A stretch of 64,000 nt of DNA from Spirochaetota bacterium (GTDB taxonomy: Bacteria; Spirochaetota; Spirochaetia; Treponematales; UBA12059): contig JAHIWG010000141.1 of assembly GCA_018816345.1 (NCBI GenBank), forward strand, positions 1 through 64,000, read 5' to 3'. Numbering within the stretch: the first letter of the stretch is position 1; the number at the start of each line of letters is the position of its first letter. A program made the translations under genes and the position numbers. The notes beneath the pieces are model-generated. The model saw only the letters and a list, made by a program, of their open reading frames with translations. It had not been told where the DNA came from and ran no database searches. Positions 8,524 through 18,259 of this stretch are shown here, piece by piece.

Positions 8524-9744
8524 ATGATGCTACGCACGAGGATTTTCGCCGTATCCTTCTCGGTCTCGGTGGCTCTCCTAGGCGGCGCCGCCGTCGCCCT
8601 CGCCGCGTTCTCCCCGCGCGGCGACGAGGCCGCGCTAGGCACCCTGTCGGAGTCGGTCGACGAGCTGCTCGCCATCTCGCGCGCCGCCTCGGAAGGCCGG
8701 CCCGTCGACGCCGAGGCCATGAGGGCCGCCCTCTCGCCGATACGCAGGGACGTGGCCCGCAGGGCCGTCCTGGAACGGGACTCGGCCGTGGCCAGCGCCG
8801 CCGGTTGGAGCCTCTTCCTCGGCGCCGAGGCCTTGGCCGCCATAGCCGTCTCCGCTGCCGCCGCCGCGGCCCTTACGGCCAGGTGGTCGAGGCTCCGCGA
8901 CGGCATCCTGCGCATGAGGCGAGGAGGCGCCGCCGAGCCGTTCTTCTCCGGGACGCGCGACGAGTTCGGCGCCGTGGAGGAGGAGCTGGACGGCCTCGTC
9001 GCGGCCTTAGGCGACAGGGAGCGCATGCGCTCCGAGCTACGGGCGCTCCAGGGCTGGGGCGAGGCCTCGGCCTTCCTCGCGCACCAGGCGCGTACGCCCC
9101 TCGCGGCCTTGTCCCTCTCCGCCAGCGCGGCGAGGGCAGCCATCGAGGCCGCGCCCGCCAACCCCGGTTCCATGGACCAGGCCAAGGAGGCCCTCTCCAG
9201 GGCGGAGTCGGAGGCGGCCCGCCTGGCCTCGCTCTTCTCCCGCGTCCGCTCGCTCTCGGGTTTCAAGGACCCGGAGCTAGTCGACCTCGATCCGGCCGAC
9301 GCCTTCGAAGAGGCGATAGCTACCCTCGGCGCCCGAGGCCGGGGCGCGGGTCCGCGGAACGCCTCGGTAGGCCGCTCGGGTTCCGGCCCGAGGCCGCGAT
9401 TCGACCGAGCCTACCTCGTCGAGGCCTTCGTCAACCTCCTATCCAACAGTCTCGAGGCCTGCGAGGAGCGCGGCCTGCCCTTCTCGGCGAGGCTCGTGCT
9501 CGAATCGGGCCCGCTCTCGTATACAGTAGAATATACCGATTCCGTGACGGGCCTCGGCCCCGAGACGGCCGCGCGCGTCGGTACGCCGCGCTATACCACT
9601 AAGCCGGACGGCTCGGGCCTTGGCGTCTGGCTCGTGGGGCGCGTGGCGGCCCTGCACGGGGGCAGGCTGGAGATAGGCATGACGGATCGGGGCGGGCTCA
9701 GGTTCTCCATGATCTTCCCCCTCGAGGACGGTTCCCGTGGCTAG
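8524..9744 (+). CDS. Sensor histidine kinase
   Basis: H-box-like LAHQARTPLAALS, N-box VEAFVNLLSNSLEACEE, GSGLGVWLVGRVAALHGG. Confidence 0.88.
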   Translation: MMLRTRIFAVSFSVSVALLGGAAVALAAFSPRGDEAALGTLSESVDELLAISRAASEGRPVDAEAMRAALSPIRRDVARRAVLERDSAVASAAGWSLFLGAEALAAIAVSAAAAAALTARWSRLRDGILRMRRGGAAEPFFSGTRDEFGAVEEELDGLVAALGDRERMRSELRALQGWGEASAFLAHQARTPLAALSLSASAARAAIEAAPANPGSMDQAKEALSRAESEAARLASLFSRVRSLSGFKDPELVDLDPADAFEEAIATLGARGRGAGPRNASVGRSGSGPRPRFDRAYLVEAFVNLLSNSLEACEERGLPFSARLVLESGPLSYTVEYTDSVTGLGPETAARVGTPRYTTKPDGSGLGVWLVGRVAALHGGRLEIGMTDRGGLRFSMIFPLEDGSRG

Positions 9745-11080
9745 GGTGCTCGTGGTCGACGACGACGAGTCCTACGTCGCGTCGATGACCGGATACCTGC
9801 GGCTCAAGGGGCACGAAGCGGTCGGGGTCGCCGAGCCGCCGCCCGCCGCCGGCCTCGCCGACGAGTACGACATAGTGCTCCTGGACATAGCGCTAGGCGA
9901 TCGTAGCGGGTTCGACGCCCTCGACGAGTACGCCGCCGCCGGCGTCCCAGTCGCCATGGTCTCAGGCCAGGCCGACGCCGCTAACGCCGTGCGCGCGATC
10001 AAGGCCGGGGCCGTGGACGTACTAGAGAAGCCGGTAGACCTAGGACGCCTGGCCATCGCCATAGCCATGGCCGAGGCCAAGTCAGCGCTCTCCCGCTCCG
10101 ATAAGGCCGGGAAGGACGCCTGGCTGGCCGAGCATCTCTACGTAGGCGAATCGGAAGCCATGAAGAACCTCGTGGCCGCGGCCGAGAAGGCCGCCAGGAC
10201 CTCCCTGGGCGTGCTGTTCCACGGCCCGAGCGGCTCCGGCAAGGAACCTCTGGCCCGATGGGTGCATCTGCGCTCGCCTCGCTGCTCCGGGCCCTTCGTC
10301 GCGATCAACTGCGCGGCCGTTCCGTCGGACCTGGCGGAGAGCGAGTTCTTCGGCCATAGGAGAGGCTCGTTCACGGGAGCCGACAGGGACCGGGCCGGGT
10401 GCTTCGTGGAGGCCGCCGGAGGCACGCTCTTCCTCGACGAGGTCGGCGAGCTGCCCCTGGCCATGCAGGCCAAGCTCCTGCGTACCATCGAGACGTCGGA
10501 GTATAGGCCCGTGGGCGCGGAGGCTCCGATGAAGGCCGACGTCAGGATAGTCTCGGCCACTAACCGCGACCTCAAGGCCGAGGTAGCCGCGGGCGGGTTC
10601 AGGGAGGATCTTCTCTATAGGCTGGCCCAGGTGCCGCTCGCCGTCCCGCCGCTCTCCTCCCGCGCCGCCGACGTGCCGGGCCTAGCGAGGTTCTTCGCGC
10701 TGAGGGCCGGTTCGGCGGGCCTCGGGGACGAGGCCATAGCGTTCCTCGCGCGCCGCGACTATCCCGGCAACGTGAGGGAGCTAAAGAGCGTCGTCGAGCG
10801 GGCGGTCGCGCTTTCCTCCGGAGCGCCGATAGACGCGGCTCTCCTCGAGTCGCTCGACGCCATGGGCTGGTCGGCGCCGCCTGGAGGGCGCGGAGCGGCC
10901 TTTCCCCTGGACGAGCCGCTGCCTCTCAAGGAGGCGAAGCGGCGGATGGAGCTGGCCTATATAGAGCGCCAGATCGAGCTCGCGGGAGGCTCCATCGGCA
11001 AGGCGGCCGAGCGCCTGTCGGTACTGCCTAATAACCTGTCGCGCAGGCTGGGAGAGCTACGGGCCGAAGGCTCGGCCTAG
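9737..11080 (+). CDS. Sigma-54-dependent response regulator (NtrC family)
   Basis: Receiver domain ([31 protein letters not shown]), AAA+ Walker [15 protein letters not shown] loop, C-terminal Fis-like HTH. Confidence 0.92.
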   Translation: MARVLVVDDDESYVASMTGYLRLKGHEAVGVAEPPPAAGLADEYDIVLLDIALGDRSGFDALDEYAAAGVPVAMVSGQADAANAVRAIKAGAVDVLEKPVDLGRLAIAIAMAEAKSALSRSDKAGKDAWLAEHLYVGESEAMKNLVAAAEKAARTSLGVLFHGPSGSGKEPLARWVHLRSPRCSGPFVAINCAAVPSDLAESEFFGHRRGSFTGADRDRAGCFVEAAGGTLFLDEVGELPLAMQAKLLRTIETSEYRPVGAEAPMKADVRIVSATNRDLKAEVAAGGFREDLLYRLAQVPLAVPPLSSRAADVPGLARFFALRAGSAGLGDEAIAFLARRDYPGNVRELKSVVERAVALSSGAPIDAALLESLDAMGWSAPPGGRGAAFPLDEPLPLKEAKRRMELAYIERQIELAGGSIGKAAERLSVLPNNLSRRLGELRAEGSA

Positions 11081-12024
11081 GCCTCGGAGAGCGTTATCGC
11101 CGCCGATCCCATTCCCTCGGCGACGAGCGGCATCTCCTCGTACGAATCGAGGAAATCGACTATCGCGTCATAGCGCTCCCCGCTCGCTCGTCCCGCGACC
11201 CTATCGTAGAGGCCGTCCATATAGGCTAGCGCCGCGCGCCTGTCCCCGTCCGAGACGGCCTCGTCGCCTACGAACAGCTCCGCGAGGAAGGCCTTGGCCT
11301 CCGTCCGGTCGTACGTTGGCACGATGACCGAGAGCATGGCGAGGGCGGTCGGGATGCAGTTTACGCTATGCTGGCGCACGTACAGGATCGACTCGGTGAT
11401 GGCGACGGCCCTCGCCCGGAGCTCGGCGATCTCGGCAGCGAAACGCCCGGCGTCGCCGCGCTCTCGAAGCAGCTCCTCGAGGCGCCGGTACGTATAGCAG
11501 ACGACGAGCACGTGGAGGCTCGGGACGCAGAACAGGTGAGGGTCAACCGCGTAGATGAACGCGAGGCGCGGGCTGGGCGCGCGCCCGGGCCGACGCGTCG
11601 TCGACAGGCATCGGCCGTAAACGCCCGACGCGTCCACGTAGCACCGGTCAAGCCCGACGAGGAACCGCTCGATATCGGCGTCGAAGGATCGTCCTATGCG
11701 CCTCCGCAGGTAGCTCAGGGCGGATATCCAGAGCCTCACGAAGGTCAGGTACAGCCCGACCGTCTCGTAGCGGACCGGGATCGCCGCGTCCAGCGGGTGC
11801 TCGATGTTGCGGATCGGCGGCGCGGGGCGGAAGCGACCGCCGGGGCCCGCGTTCAGCCGCGCCCTATAGACGAACTGATCGAAGAAGAAGCGCTTCACCA
11901 CGGTCCCCGCGAACCGGAGCACCGCGCCTACGAGGCGAGGCCTGGCGAGGACGGCTAGCACGAGGAACGCCGTCGAGCCGCGCAGGACGCCGGTTCCTTC
12001 CCGCTCGGTAGTATCCCCCATCAA
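11077..12024 (-). CDS. Hypothetical protein, possibly divergent PAP2-like
   Basis: Intact ORF; DPHLFCVPSLHVLVVCYTY and ILYVRQHSVNCIPTAL resemble PAP2 C2/C3 motifs weakly. Confidence 0.5.
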   Translation of the reverse strand: MMGDTTEREGTGVLRGSTAFLVLAVLARPRLVGAVLRFAGTVVKRFFFDQFVYRARLNAGPGGRFRPAPPIRNIEHPLDAAIPVRYETVGLYLTFVRLWISALSYLRRRIGRSFDADIERFLVGLDRCYVDASGVYGRCLSTTRRPGRAPSPRLAFIYAVDPHLFCVPSLHVLVVCYTYRRLEELLRERGDAGRFAAEIAELRARAVAITESILYVRQHSVNCIPTALAMLSVIVPTYDRTEAKAFLAELFVGDEAVSDGDRRAALAYMDGLYDRVAGRASGERYDAIVDFLDSYEEMPLVAEGMGSAAITLSEA

Positions 12025-15000
12025 CGGGCCTCGAGCTCGCGGGCGTTGATGATGAGCATCTGGAGGCGGTTCTCTATGTTCGCGGCGCTGGTATCGGGGT
12101 CGTAGTCGAGCGAGAGCACCTGGATGCGCGGGAAGTCCTTCTTGATGCGCTTAATAAGCCCGCGGCCGGTAATGTGGTTAGGCAGGCAGCCGAAAGGCTG
12201 GACTATGACGAAGGAGTTGACGCCCTCGGTCGCGTGGTCGTATATCTCGCCGGGTATCATCCAGCCCTCGCCCGAGGTGTAGGCGTGGTGGACTATATGG
12301 TCGCTCTTCTTGGCCATCTCGTAGAGCGTGTGCTTCTTATGGAAGTACTTGCTCCTAGCGGCGATGCCGTTCACCTTGTCCAGGGCGCGCTGGACCACGA
12401 TATCCGACACGTCGTTGAGCAGGGAATCGAAGGCGGGGTAGCGTACGAAGAAATCGCGACGCTCCGACTTGCGGCGCACGTAGTCCTTGCGGAACGCGTC
12501 TACCATGTACGGGAATACCACCTCCATGCCGTGGTCCTCGAGGTACTTCTCTATGAAGTTATTGGAGACCGGGTGGAAGTTGAGGAGGTACTCGCCTATT
12601 ATGAAGACCCGCGGCCGCCTCACCGAGTCGTCGACGGCGATGGCCGATATCTCGTCCACGGCCTTCTCGAAGGCCTTGAGCGCGGCGCCGATGCCCGTCG
12701 CGAAGCCCTCGCAGATGGCGTCTATATGGCGCTCGTAGCAGGCCTCCGTCGTACCCTTCACGAGCTCGTACGGCCTGACCCTGCGGACTATCGCCTCGAG
12801 GGAGTCGAAGATGACTATGCCCCAGACCATCATGTACTCGAAGGTCGGGCCGAGCGTGACGCCGGGGTGCAGCTTCTCGTCCTTGGCCGTGGTTATGATG
12901 GGCACCATGGAGTAGCCGGCGTCGTCGAGGGCCTTTCGCGCTATCACCGGGTAATGGGACAGCCTGCAGTCGCAGGTTATCTTCCCGAGGCCAAGGACCA
13001 CGTCCTCGGGCCTGTACAGCCCCTTCTCCATTACCGCCAGGAATTCCCCGATGTTTATCTGCGCCGGGTAGCAGACGTCGTTGTGCGTGAACTTCTTGGC
13101 GAGCTTGATGCCGTCCTTGTCGATCAGCGGCAAGGGCTCGGCGCGGAAGCCCTGCTTGGATATGATGGCCGAGGCCACCTTGCAGAACGAGCGGGACGCG
13201 TTAGGTATGAGGATAATCTTCTTCGAGTCGGCCGCCTTGTCGAAGCGGACGGGGAAGGGCTCTGGCAGGGGCCGCGCCTCGTCGACGGCCCCGGAGCGCT
13301 TGCGCGCGACCACCGTCTCGACGAACGACTTGACGCGGACGTTCAGGGGACCCGCGACGTCGCTCTCGTCCATCTTGATGACGAGGGGGCGCTTGCCCGA
13401 TATCTTCGTCATGACGTCTATGATCTCGTCGGTGATGATGGCGTCGTGGCCGCATCCGAAGCTGACGATCTGCGCGAACTCGAGCCTCGAGTGGCGCGCG
13501 GTGAATATCGCGCCCGAGACCATGCGCACGTGGAAGTTGACTACGGCGTCCATCCTGACCTTGTCGAACTCGGTCTCGTGGATCTGGGGCAGCGAGTCTA
13601 TGGTCAGCACCGGTATGCCCATGCGCGTGAAATAGCTGGACAGGTCGTGGCTGACGAGGCGGTCGCTATGGTAGGGCCTCGCGCCGAGCACGACGCCGAA
13701 CAGGTCGTGCTCGTCGAGGAAGGCGAGCACCTCGGCGCCGCGCGTCTCGAGCCTGTGCTGGAAGAGGCGCATGGCGGCGTCCGCCTGATCGATGGCCTTT
13801 CGGGTCAGGCTCTTGGGGATGCCGAATTCCTTCTTCGCGAACTCGACGATCTGCAGGCGCTTGGCCCGCTCGTCGAACCAGGGGAAGTACGGCGTGAGGA
13901 AGGGCGTGTCGTGCTTCTCCTCGGGCTCGTCGGCGGCCCGGAGTATCATCGGGTAGCCCTTGAGCACCGAGCAGGTGAAGTCGGCCACGACGCTCTTGTT
14001 CTCGGAGGGCATGCGGCCCATGATCGGCATGAAGACGTAGTCCACCTTCTTGCCTATGAGGTCGAGGAGGTGGCCGTGGGCCAGCTTGGCGGGGAAGCAG
14101 ACGGTATCGGAGGGGACGGAGCCGATGCCGCTCTCGTACAGCTTCCTCGAGCTCTCGGCGGACAGCTCCACGTCGAAGCCCAGGGACAGGAAGAACGTCC
14201 TCCAGAACGGCAGGCTGTTCCAGAACTCGAGCACGCGGGGGATGCCTATCCGTATGCCGCGCCTCGGAGCCAGTTCCTGCCGCGGGTAGTCGGCGAACAG
14301 GGCGGCCTCGCGCTCCTTGAAGAGGTCGGGCACCGACTCGCGCTTGCGGACGGCCTTGCGCGCCTTCTCCTTGACGGCCTCGTCGCTCGCGTCGCCCACG
14401 ACCTCTCCGCGCTCGCAGCGGTTCCCGGTGACGAACGACTCCCCGTTGGAGAAGGTGATGATAGTGCGGTTGCAGTTGTTGGTGCAGAACTGGCAGACGC
14501 TGTTGGCCGTCTTCCTGTACGAGAACGACTCGACGGCGCCTAGGCCAATGAACTTGCTGGCGTAGTCGCCCCGGGCCCGTAGCTCCTCGACGCGCTTCTT
14601 CGTGAGGAGGGCGATGCCGATGGCGCCCATCTCGCCGGGATACGGCGACCGGATTATGGGCTTGTCGGTATACTGCTCCATCGCGCGCAGGACCGCGTCG
14701 TTCTTGAAGGTGCCGCCCTGCACGACTATCGAGTCGCCGAGCACGGCCAGGTTGCTCATCCGTATGACCTTGGTGAAGACGTTCTCGATTATGGAGCGGC
14801 AGAGGCCGGCCATGATGTCGTCCGGGGTCTTGCCGTTCTTCTGCTCGGTGATGATGCAGCTATTCATGAACACGGTGCAGCGCGAGCCGAGCGTCGACGG
14901 GGCCCCGGAGGCGAAGGCCATCCTAGAGATGTCCTCGACCTTGACGCCCAGGGAGGCGCCGAAGTTCTCGAGGAACGACCCGCAGCCGGCGGAGCAGGCC

Positions 15001-16385
15001 TCGTTGAGGGTTATGCCGGTGATGATGCCCTTGTGTATCTGTATGACCTTCATGTCCTGGCCGCCTATGTCCAGGATGAAGGTTACGTTCGGGGCGTACT
15101 TCATGGCGGCCTCGGCGTGGGCCACCGTCTCCACCGTGTGGTAGTCGGCGCCTAGCGCCTTCGCGAAGAGGAGCTCGCCGTATCCGGTGGTGCCGACGCC
15201 GAGCACGTCCAGGGAGACTCCCCTGGCCGCGTACTTCCGCTCGAGGGCCACGAGGGCGCCCTTTATGACCTCGAGGGGCTCGCCGTCGTTATGCAGGTAG
15301 GTCCTGTCCACTATATCGCCGCGCTCGTCCACGAGGGCGAACTTCGTCGTCGTCGAGCCCGCGTCGATGCCTAGGTACACGGGCAGGCTCGAGCCGGGGG
15401 GCAGGTCCGGCTCCGCGACGGACGGCATGGCGTGCCTCGCCTTGAAGGCCTCGCGCTCGGCCTCGTCCTTGAAGAACGCGACCGAGGTGGCGGCCTCGTC
15501 CTCCTCGGCGCCGCCCTTGTAGGCGTCGAGGAGCGCTACGGCCTTACCGACGTCGAATAGCCCGGCCTCGTCCTTGAACATCACGTCGAGGGACATGGCC
15601 GTGCCCCGGGCCACGATGGTCTCCGGCCGGTCCGGGCGTATGGCCTCGTGCCCCTCCAGATTCAGGCGCTCGGAGAACACGTCGACGAGGACGGTGTTGA
15701 AGGTCAGCGGTCCGCCCTCGAAGATGACGGGCGGCTTTATCTCCAGCCCCTGGGCCAGGCCGCCGATGGTCTGCTTGGCGACGGCGTGGAAGCTCGACAG
15801 GGCTATGTCCTCTCTCGAGACGCCCTGGTTGAGGAGGGGCTGTATGTCGGTCTTCGCGAAGACGCCGCAACGTCCCGAGATGTCGTAGATCTTCGTGCCC
15901 TTGGCGGCGAGGCCGTTGAGCTCCGAGACGGGTATCTTGAGGAGCGAGGCTATCTCGTCGAGGAACGCGCCGGTCCCGCCCGCGCAGATGCCGTTCATGC
16001 GCATATCGGAGGCTATGAGCCTGTCCGTGGCCTCGTCGAAGTAGAAGAAGACTATCTTAGCGTCCTGGCCGCCGAGCTCTATGGCGACGCGAGCCTCGCT
16101 GTAGAGTTCCTGGATGGCTATGGAGTTCGCGACCACTTCCTGAATGAAATGGGCCCCGATGAGCGACGCGAGTCGCTTCCCGCCCGACCCGCATACCGCG
16201 GCCCGCCTCGGGACGCCGGGGAAGGCCGCGTCTATCTCCGCGAGGACGGCCGAGAGCGTGGCCGCCTGCCTGGCGTTGTGGCGCAGGTAGCGATCGAACA
16301 GGGGCTCCTTCGTCTCGCCGTCCAGGACGATAGCCTTGACGGTCGTGGAACCGATATCGATTCCGATGAGTATAGATGTAGTCAT
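12021..16385 (-). CDS. Acyl-CoA dehydratase activase (BadF/BadG/BcrA/BcrD-type ATPase, two ASKHA domains) with fused DUF2229 / HgdB-like region
   Basis: GIDIGSTTVKAIVLD and GIDAGSTTTKFALVD, GGQDAKIVFF and GGQDMKVIQIHKG, CGRCGVF-type activator loop; start set at MTTSILIG rather than upstream ATG. Confidence 0.88.
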   Translation of the reverse strand: MTTSILIGIDIGSTTVKAIVLDGETKEPLFDRYLRHNARQAATLSAVLAEIDAAFPGVPRRAAVCGSGGKRLASLIGAHFIQEVVANSIAIQELYSEARVAIELGGQDAKIVFFYFDEATDRLIASDMRMNGICAGGTGAFLDEIASLLKIPVSELNGLAAKGTKIYDISGRCGVFAKTDIQPLLNQGVSREDIALSSFHAVAKQTIGGLAQGLEIKPPVIFEGGPLTFNTVLVDVFSERLNLEGHEAIRPDRPETIVARGTAMSLDVMFKDEAGLFDVGKAVALLDAYKGGAEEDEAATSVAFFKDEAEREAFKARHAMPSVAEPDLPPGSSLPVYLGIDAGSTTTKFALVDERGDIVDRTYLHNDGEPLEVIKGALVALERKYAARGVSLDVLGVGTTGYGELLFAKALGADYHTVETVAHAEAAMKYAPNVTFILDIGGQDMKVIQIHKGIITGITLNEACSAGCGSFLENFGASLGVKVEDISRMAFASGAPSTLGSRCTVFMNSCIITEQKNGKTPDDIMAGLCRSIIENVFTKVIRMSNLAVLGDSIVVQGGTFKNDAVLRAMEQYTDKPIIRSPYPGEMGAIGIALLTKKRVEELRARGDYASKFIGLGAVESFSYRKTANSVCQFCTNNCNRTIITFSNGESFVTGNRCERGEVVGDASDEAVKEKARKAVRKRESVPDLFKEREAALFADYPRQELAPRRGIRIGIPRVLEFWNSLPFWRTFFLSLGFDVELSAESSRKLYESGIGSVPSDTVCFPAKLAHGHLLDLIGKKVDYVFMPIMGRMPSENKSVVADFTCSVLKGYPMILRAADEPEEKHDTPFLTPYFPWFDERAKRLQIVEFAKKEFGIPKSLTRKAIDQADAAMRLFQHRLETRGAEVLAFLDEHDLFGVVLGARPYHSDRLVSHDLSSYFTRMGIPVLTIDSLPQIHETEFDKVRMDAVVNFHVRMVSGAIFTARHSRLEFAQIVSFGCGHDAIITDEIIDVMTKISGKRPLVIKMDESDVAGPLNVRVKSFVETVVARKRSGAVDEARPLPEPFPVRFDKAADSKKIILIPNASRSFCKVASAIISKQGFRAEPLPLIDKDGIKLAKKFTHNDVCYPAQINIGEFLAVMEKGLYRPEDVVLGLGKITCDCRLSHYPVIARKALDDAGYSMVPIITTAKDEKLHPGVTLGPTFEYMMVWGIVIFDSLEAIVRRVRPYELVKGTTEACYERHIDAICEGFATGIGAALKAFEKAVDEISAIAVDDSVRRPRVFIIGEYLLNFHPVSNNFIEKYLEDHGMEVVFPYMVDAFRKDYVRRKSERRDFFVRYPAFDSLLNDVSDIVVQRALDKVNGIAARSKYFHKKHTLYEMAKKSDHIVHHAYTSGEGWMIPGEIYDHATEGVNSFVIVQPFGCLPNHITGRGLIKRIKKDFPRIQVLSLDYDPDTSAANIENRLQMLIINARELEAR

Positions 16386-16494
16386 ACGCGTATTCGTTTC
16401 CTTAGGGGTGACGCGAAGGGTATCGCGGAAGTCCGGCCATGCCGGCAATAGAGATAGACACATGTAGCTATAGAACGTTGCGCGCTATCGGATA

Positions 16495-16989
16495 TCACTT
16501 CTGTTTCTTCGCGAGGCCGACGGTCCGACGCACGAAGTTGAAGAACATCAGCACGACCTCGGCGGAGGCTACTATCTTATCCGATAGGGAGACGATGAGC
16601 GCCTCCTTGGATCTAGGCGGGTTGGCGATGTTGAACGGCCACATATGGCTGGAGATGATGTTGGCCTCGTGGTCGGTCAGGGGCGGGAAATGCCGCTTGG
16701 CGTTCTCCAGGGCTATGAACGGATGGGTCCAGCCGTGGTTAAGTATGTGTTCCTTCTCCCGCCAGTCGTGAAAATAGAGGTCGTGGAAAAGAGCCCCGCG
16801 AATCAGGGCCTTCTCGTCCGCTCCCCAGCGCCTGCCGATGCGGTAGGCCCGGTACGCCACGCGCATGGTATGGCTGTAGACCGAGTCGTTATGGTGTTGC
16901 GTCAGCTTCAGGCGCCCGAAGGCCTCCGTTTCGACTATTGGGGCGACGAGCGCGAGGAAAGCCTCATCCTTCAAGTAAGAATCGAGCAT
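16495..16989 (-). CDS. HD-domain phosphohydrolase family protein
   Basis: HSHTMRVAYRAYRIG...GALFHDLYFHDW...SHMWPFN...SLSDKIVASAE; start set at MLDSYLKD. Confidence 0.8.
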   Translation of the reverse strand: MLDSYLKDEAFLALVAPIVETEAFGRLKLTQHHNDSVYSHTMRVAYRAYRIGRRWGADEKALIRGALFHDLYFHDWREKEHILNHGWTHPFIALENAKRHFPPLTDHEANIISSHMWPFNIANPPRSKEALIVSLSDKIVASAEVVLMFFNFVRRTVGLAKKQK

Positions 16990-16997
16990 GATACATC

Positions 16998-18188
16998 CTA
17001 TGATAGAGCCTGTGCGTATAATATACGGAGAACGCCGCGGAATTCCCGGGACTGGATCAATTTTTCCGCGAACGAGGCTATAAGGCACTCAGCGGTTAGG
17101 GGCGGGCCGAAGTTGAGAGGCCACTTATAGCGGAGTATGACGTCAAGCTCCGTCTTGCCTATACGCCCGATGTCCTTGTAGACGGCGTACACGATCCGCC
17201 ATTGCTGGAAGAAGAAGTCTACTATGCGCTCCGCGGGCAGGTCGGTGTTGGAGTGGTAGGCCGAAAGGAGCACGCCCCTGGCCGCCTTGTCGCCGTCGAG
17301 GCCCAGTTTCTCGCAGAACGCGTAGCTGAGCTCCGCTATCCGCAGGTAATGGCGGAATATATCGGCGCTCTCCTCGGAACCGCGCCTCCACGCCGAGTAG
17401 CGCTCGTTATCTATGATGGTCGAGTACTTCCCGGGATCGAAGCCGAAGGCGCTGAAATCGTCGCCCTTAAAGAGGCTCTCGCAGACCGACTCGTCGAGCC
17501 GAGCGTACTCGGGGTCGGCGAATAGCTTAGCCAGGCGTTTCTTCTCGTTCATGATGCGGGGCCGATTGAACTGCAGGTCCTGCATCTCCTTGTCGGGCAG
17601 GCCGAACGACTCGCAGAGGCTGGCTATCCTCCGGCGCATGCGGGCGAACATCCAGCCGGACAGCGCGTAGTCGCCCGCGAGCACGAGGCCCAGTATTACG
17701 GCGAGCCAGGCCCTCAGGCTCCTAGGCATAGCCTCGATGAGCGTGATGGCGGCCGGTTGCATGACGAGGACGAGGAGCAGCACCAGGAAGAACCAGAATA
17801 CCGTGTACTTGAGGCTGATGCGGCCGTGGAGGTTCATGAACTCGTCGGAATAATCCCAGATCCGGATCCCCAGGACCTTCTCCAGCGTGATATGGGCGGT
17901 ATACTCGACTATGGTCGCGAGCACGGCGTAGAGCACGCACTGGAACCAGAACGGCAGGGGGGCGAACAGCAGCGTGAACGGGTAGATGATGAGGACGCCG
18001 GCCGCGTACGCTGGGCAGACGGGGCCCTGCAGGAACCCGCTGTTAATGAGGCCGCGTCCCGCGGTGGAGAGATAGATCATCTCCACGAGCCATCCCACGA
18101 CGCCGAAAATATAGAAATAGAGCAGGAATCCGGCATAGAAATCGACGCCGACGAGAGAGAAGCTGGTATTGCTAAGGAAATTCGGCAT
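16998..18188 (-). CDS. PF06541-type (CmpB-like) membrane protein with C-terminal degenerate HD domain
   Basis: FGVVGWLVEMIYLS...GPVCPAYAAGVLIIYPF, several TM segments; C-terminus aligns with the neighbouring HD protein. Confidence 0.78.
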   Translation of the reverse strand: MPNFLSNTSFSLVGVDFYAGFLLYFYIFGVVGWLVEMIYLSTAGRGLINSGFLQGPVCPAYAAGVLIIYPFTLLFAPLPFWFQCVLYAVLATIVEYTAHITLEKVLGIRIWDYSDEFMNLHGRISLKYTVFWFFLVLLLVLVMQPAAITLIEAMPRSLRAWLAVILGLVLAGDYALSGWMFARMRRRIASLCESFGLPDKEMQDLQFNRPRIMNEKKRLAKLFADPEYARLDESVCESLFKGDDFSAFGFDPGKYSTIIDNERYSAWRRGSEESADIFRHYLRIAELSYAFCEKLGLDGDKAARGVLLSAYHSNTDLPAERIVDFFFQQWRIVYAVYKDIGRIGKTELDVILRYKWPLNFGPPLTAECLIASFAEKLIQSREFRGVLRILYAQALS

Positions 18189-18259
18189 ATTGACTCCTGT
18201 TCAAAGGCGCATGGATACGGGCTGGGGAGCCGCTACCGCGGAAACGGCCGCGGCAGCCT

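Noticed and set aside
12174-14543. 789-aa plus-strand ORF antisense to the dehydratase activase
   Set aside because: Lies wholly within a well-supported CDS on the other strand; composition (Val/Leu/Asp/Arg-rich, no motifs) is typical of GC-rich shadow frames.
16386-16463. N-terminal 26 residues of the activase ORF
   Set aside because: The conserved ATPase start MTTSILIGIDIGSTT begins at 16385; the upstream part looks like untranslated leader.
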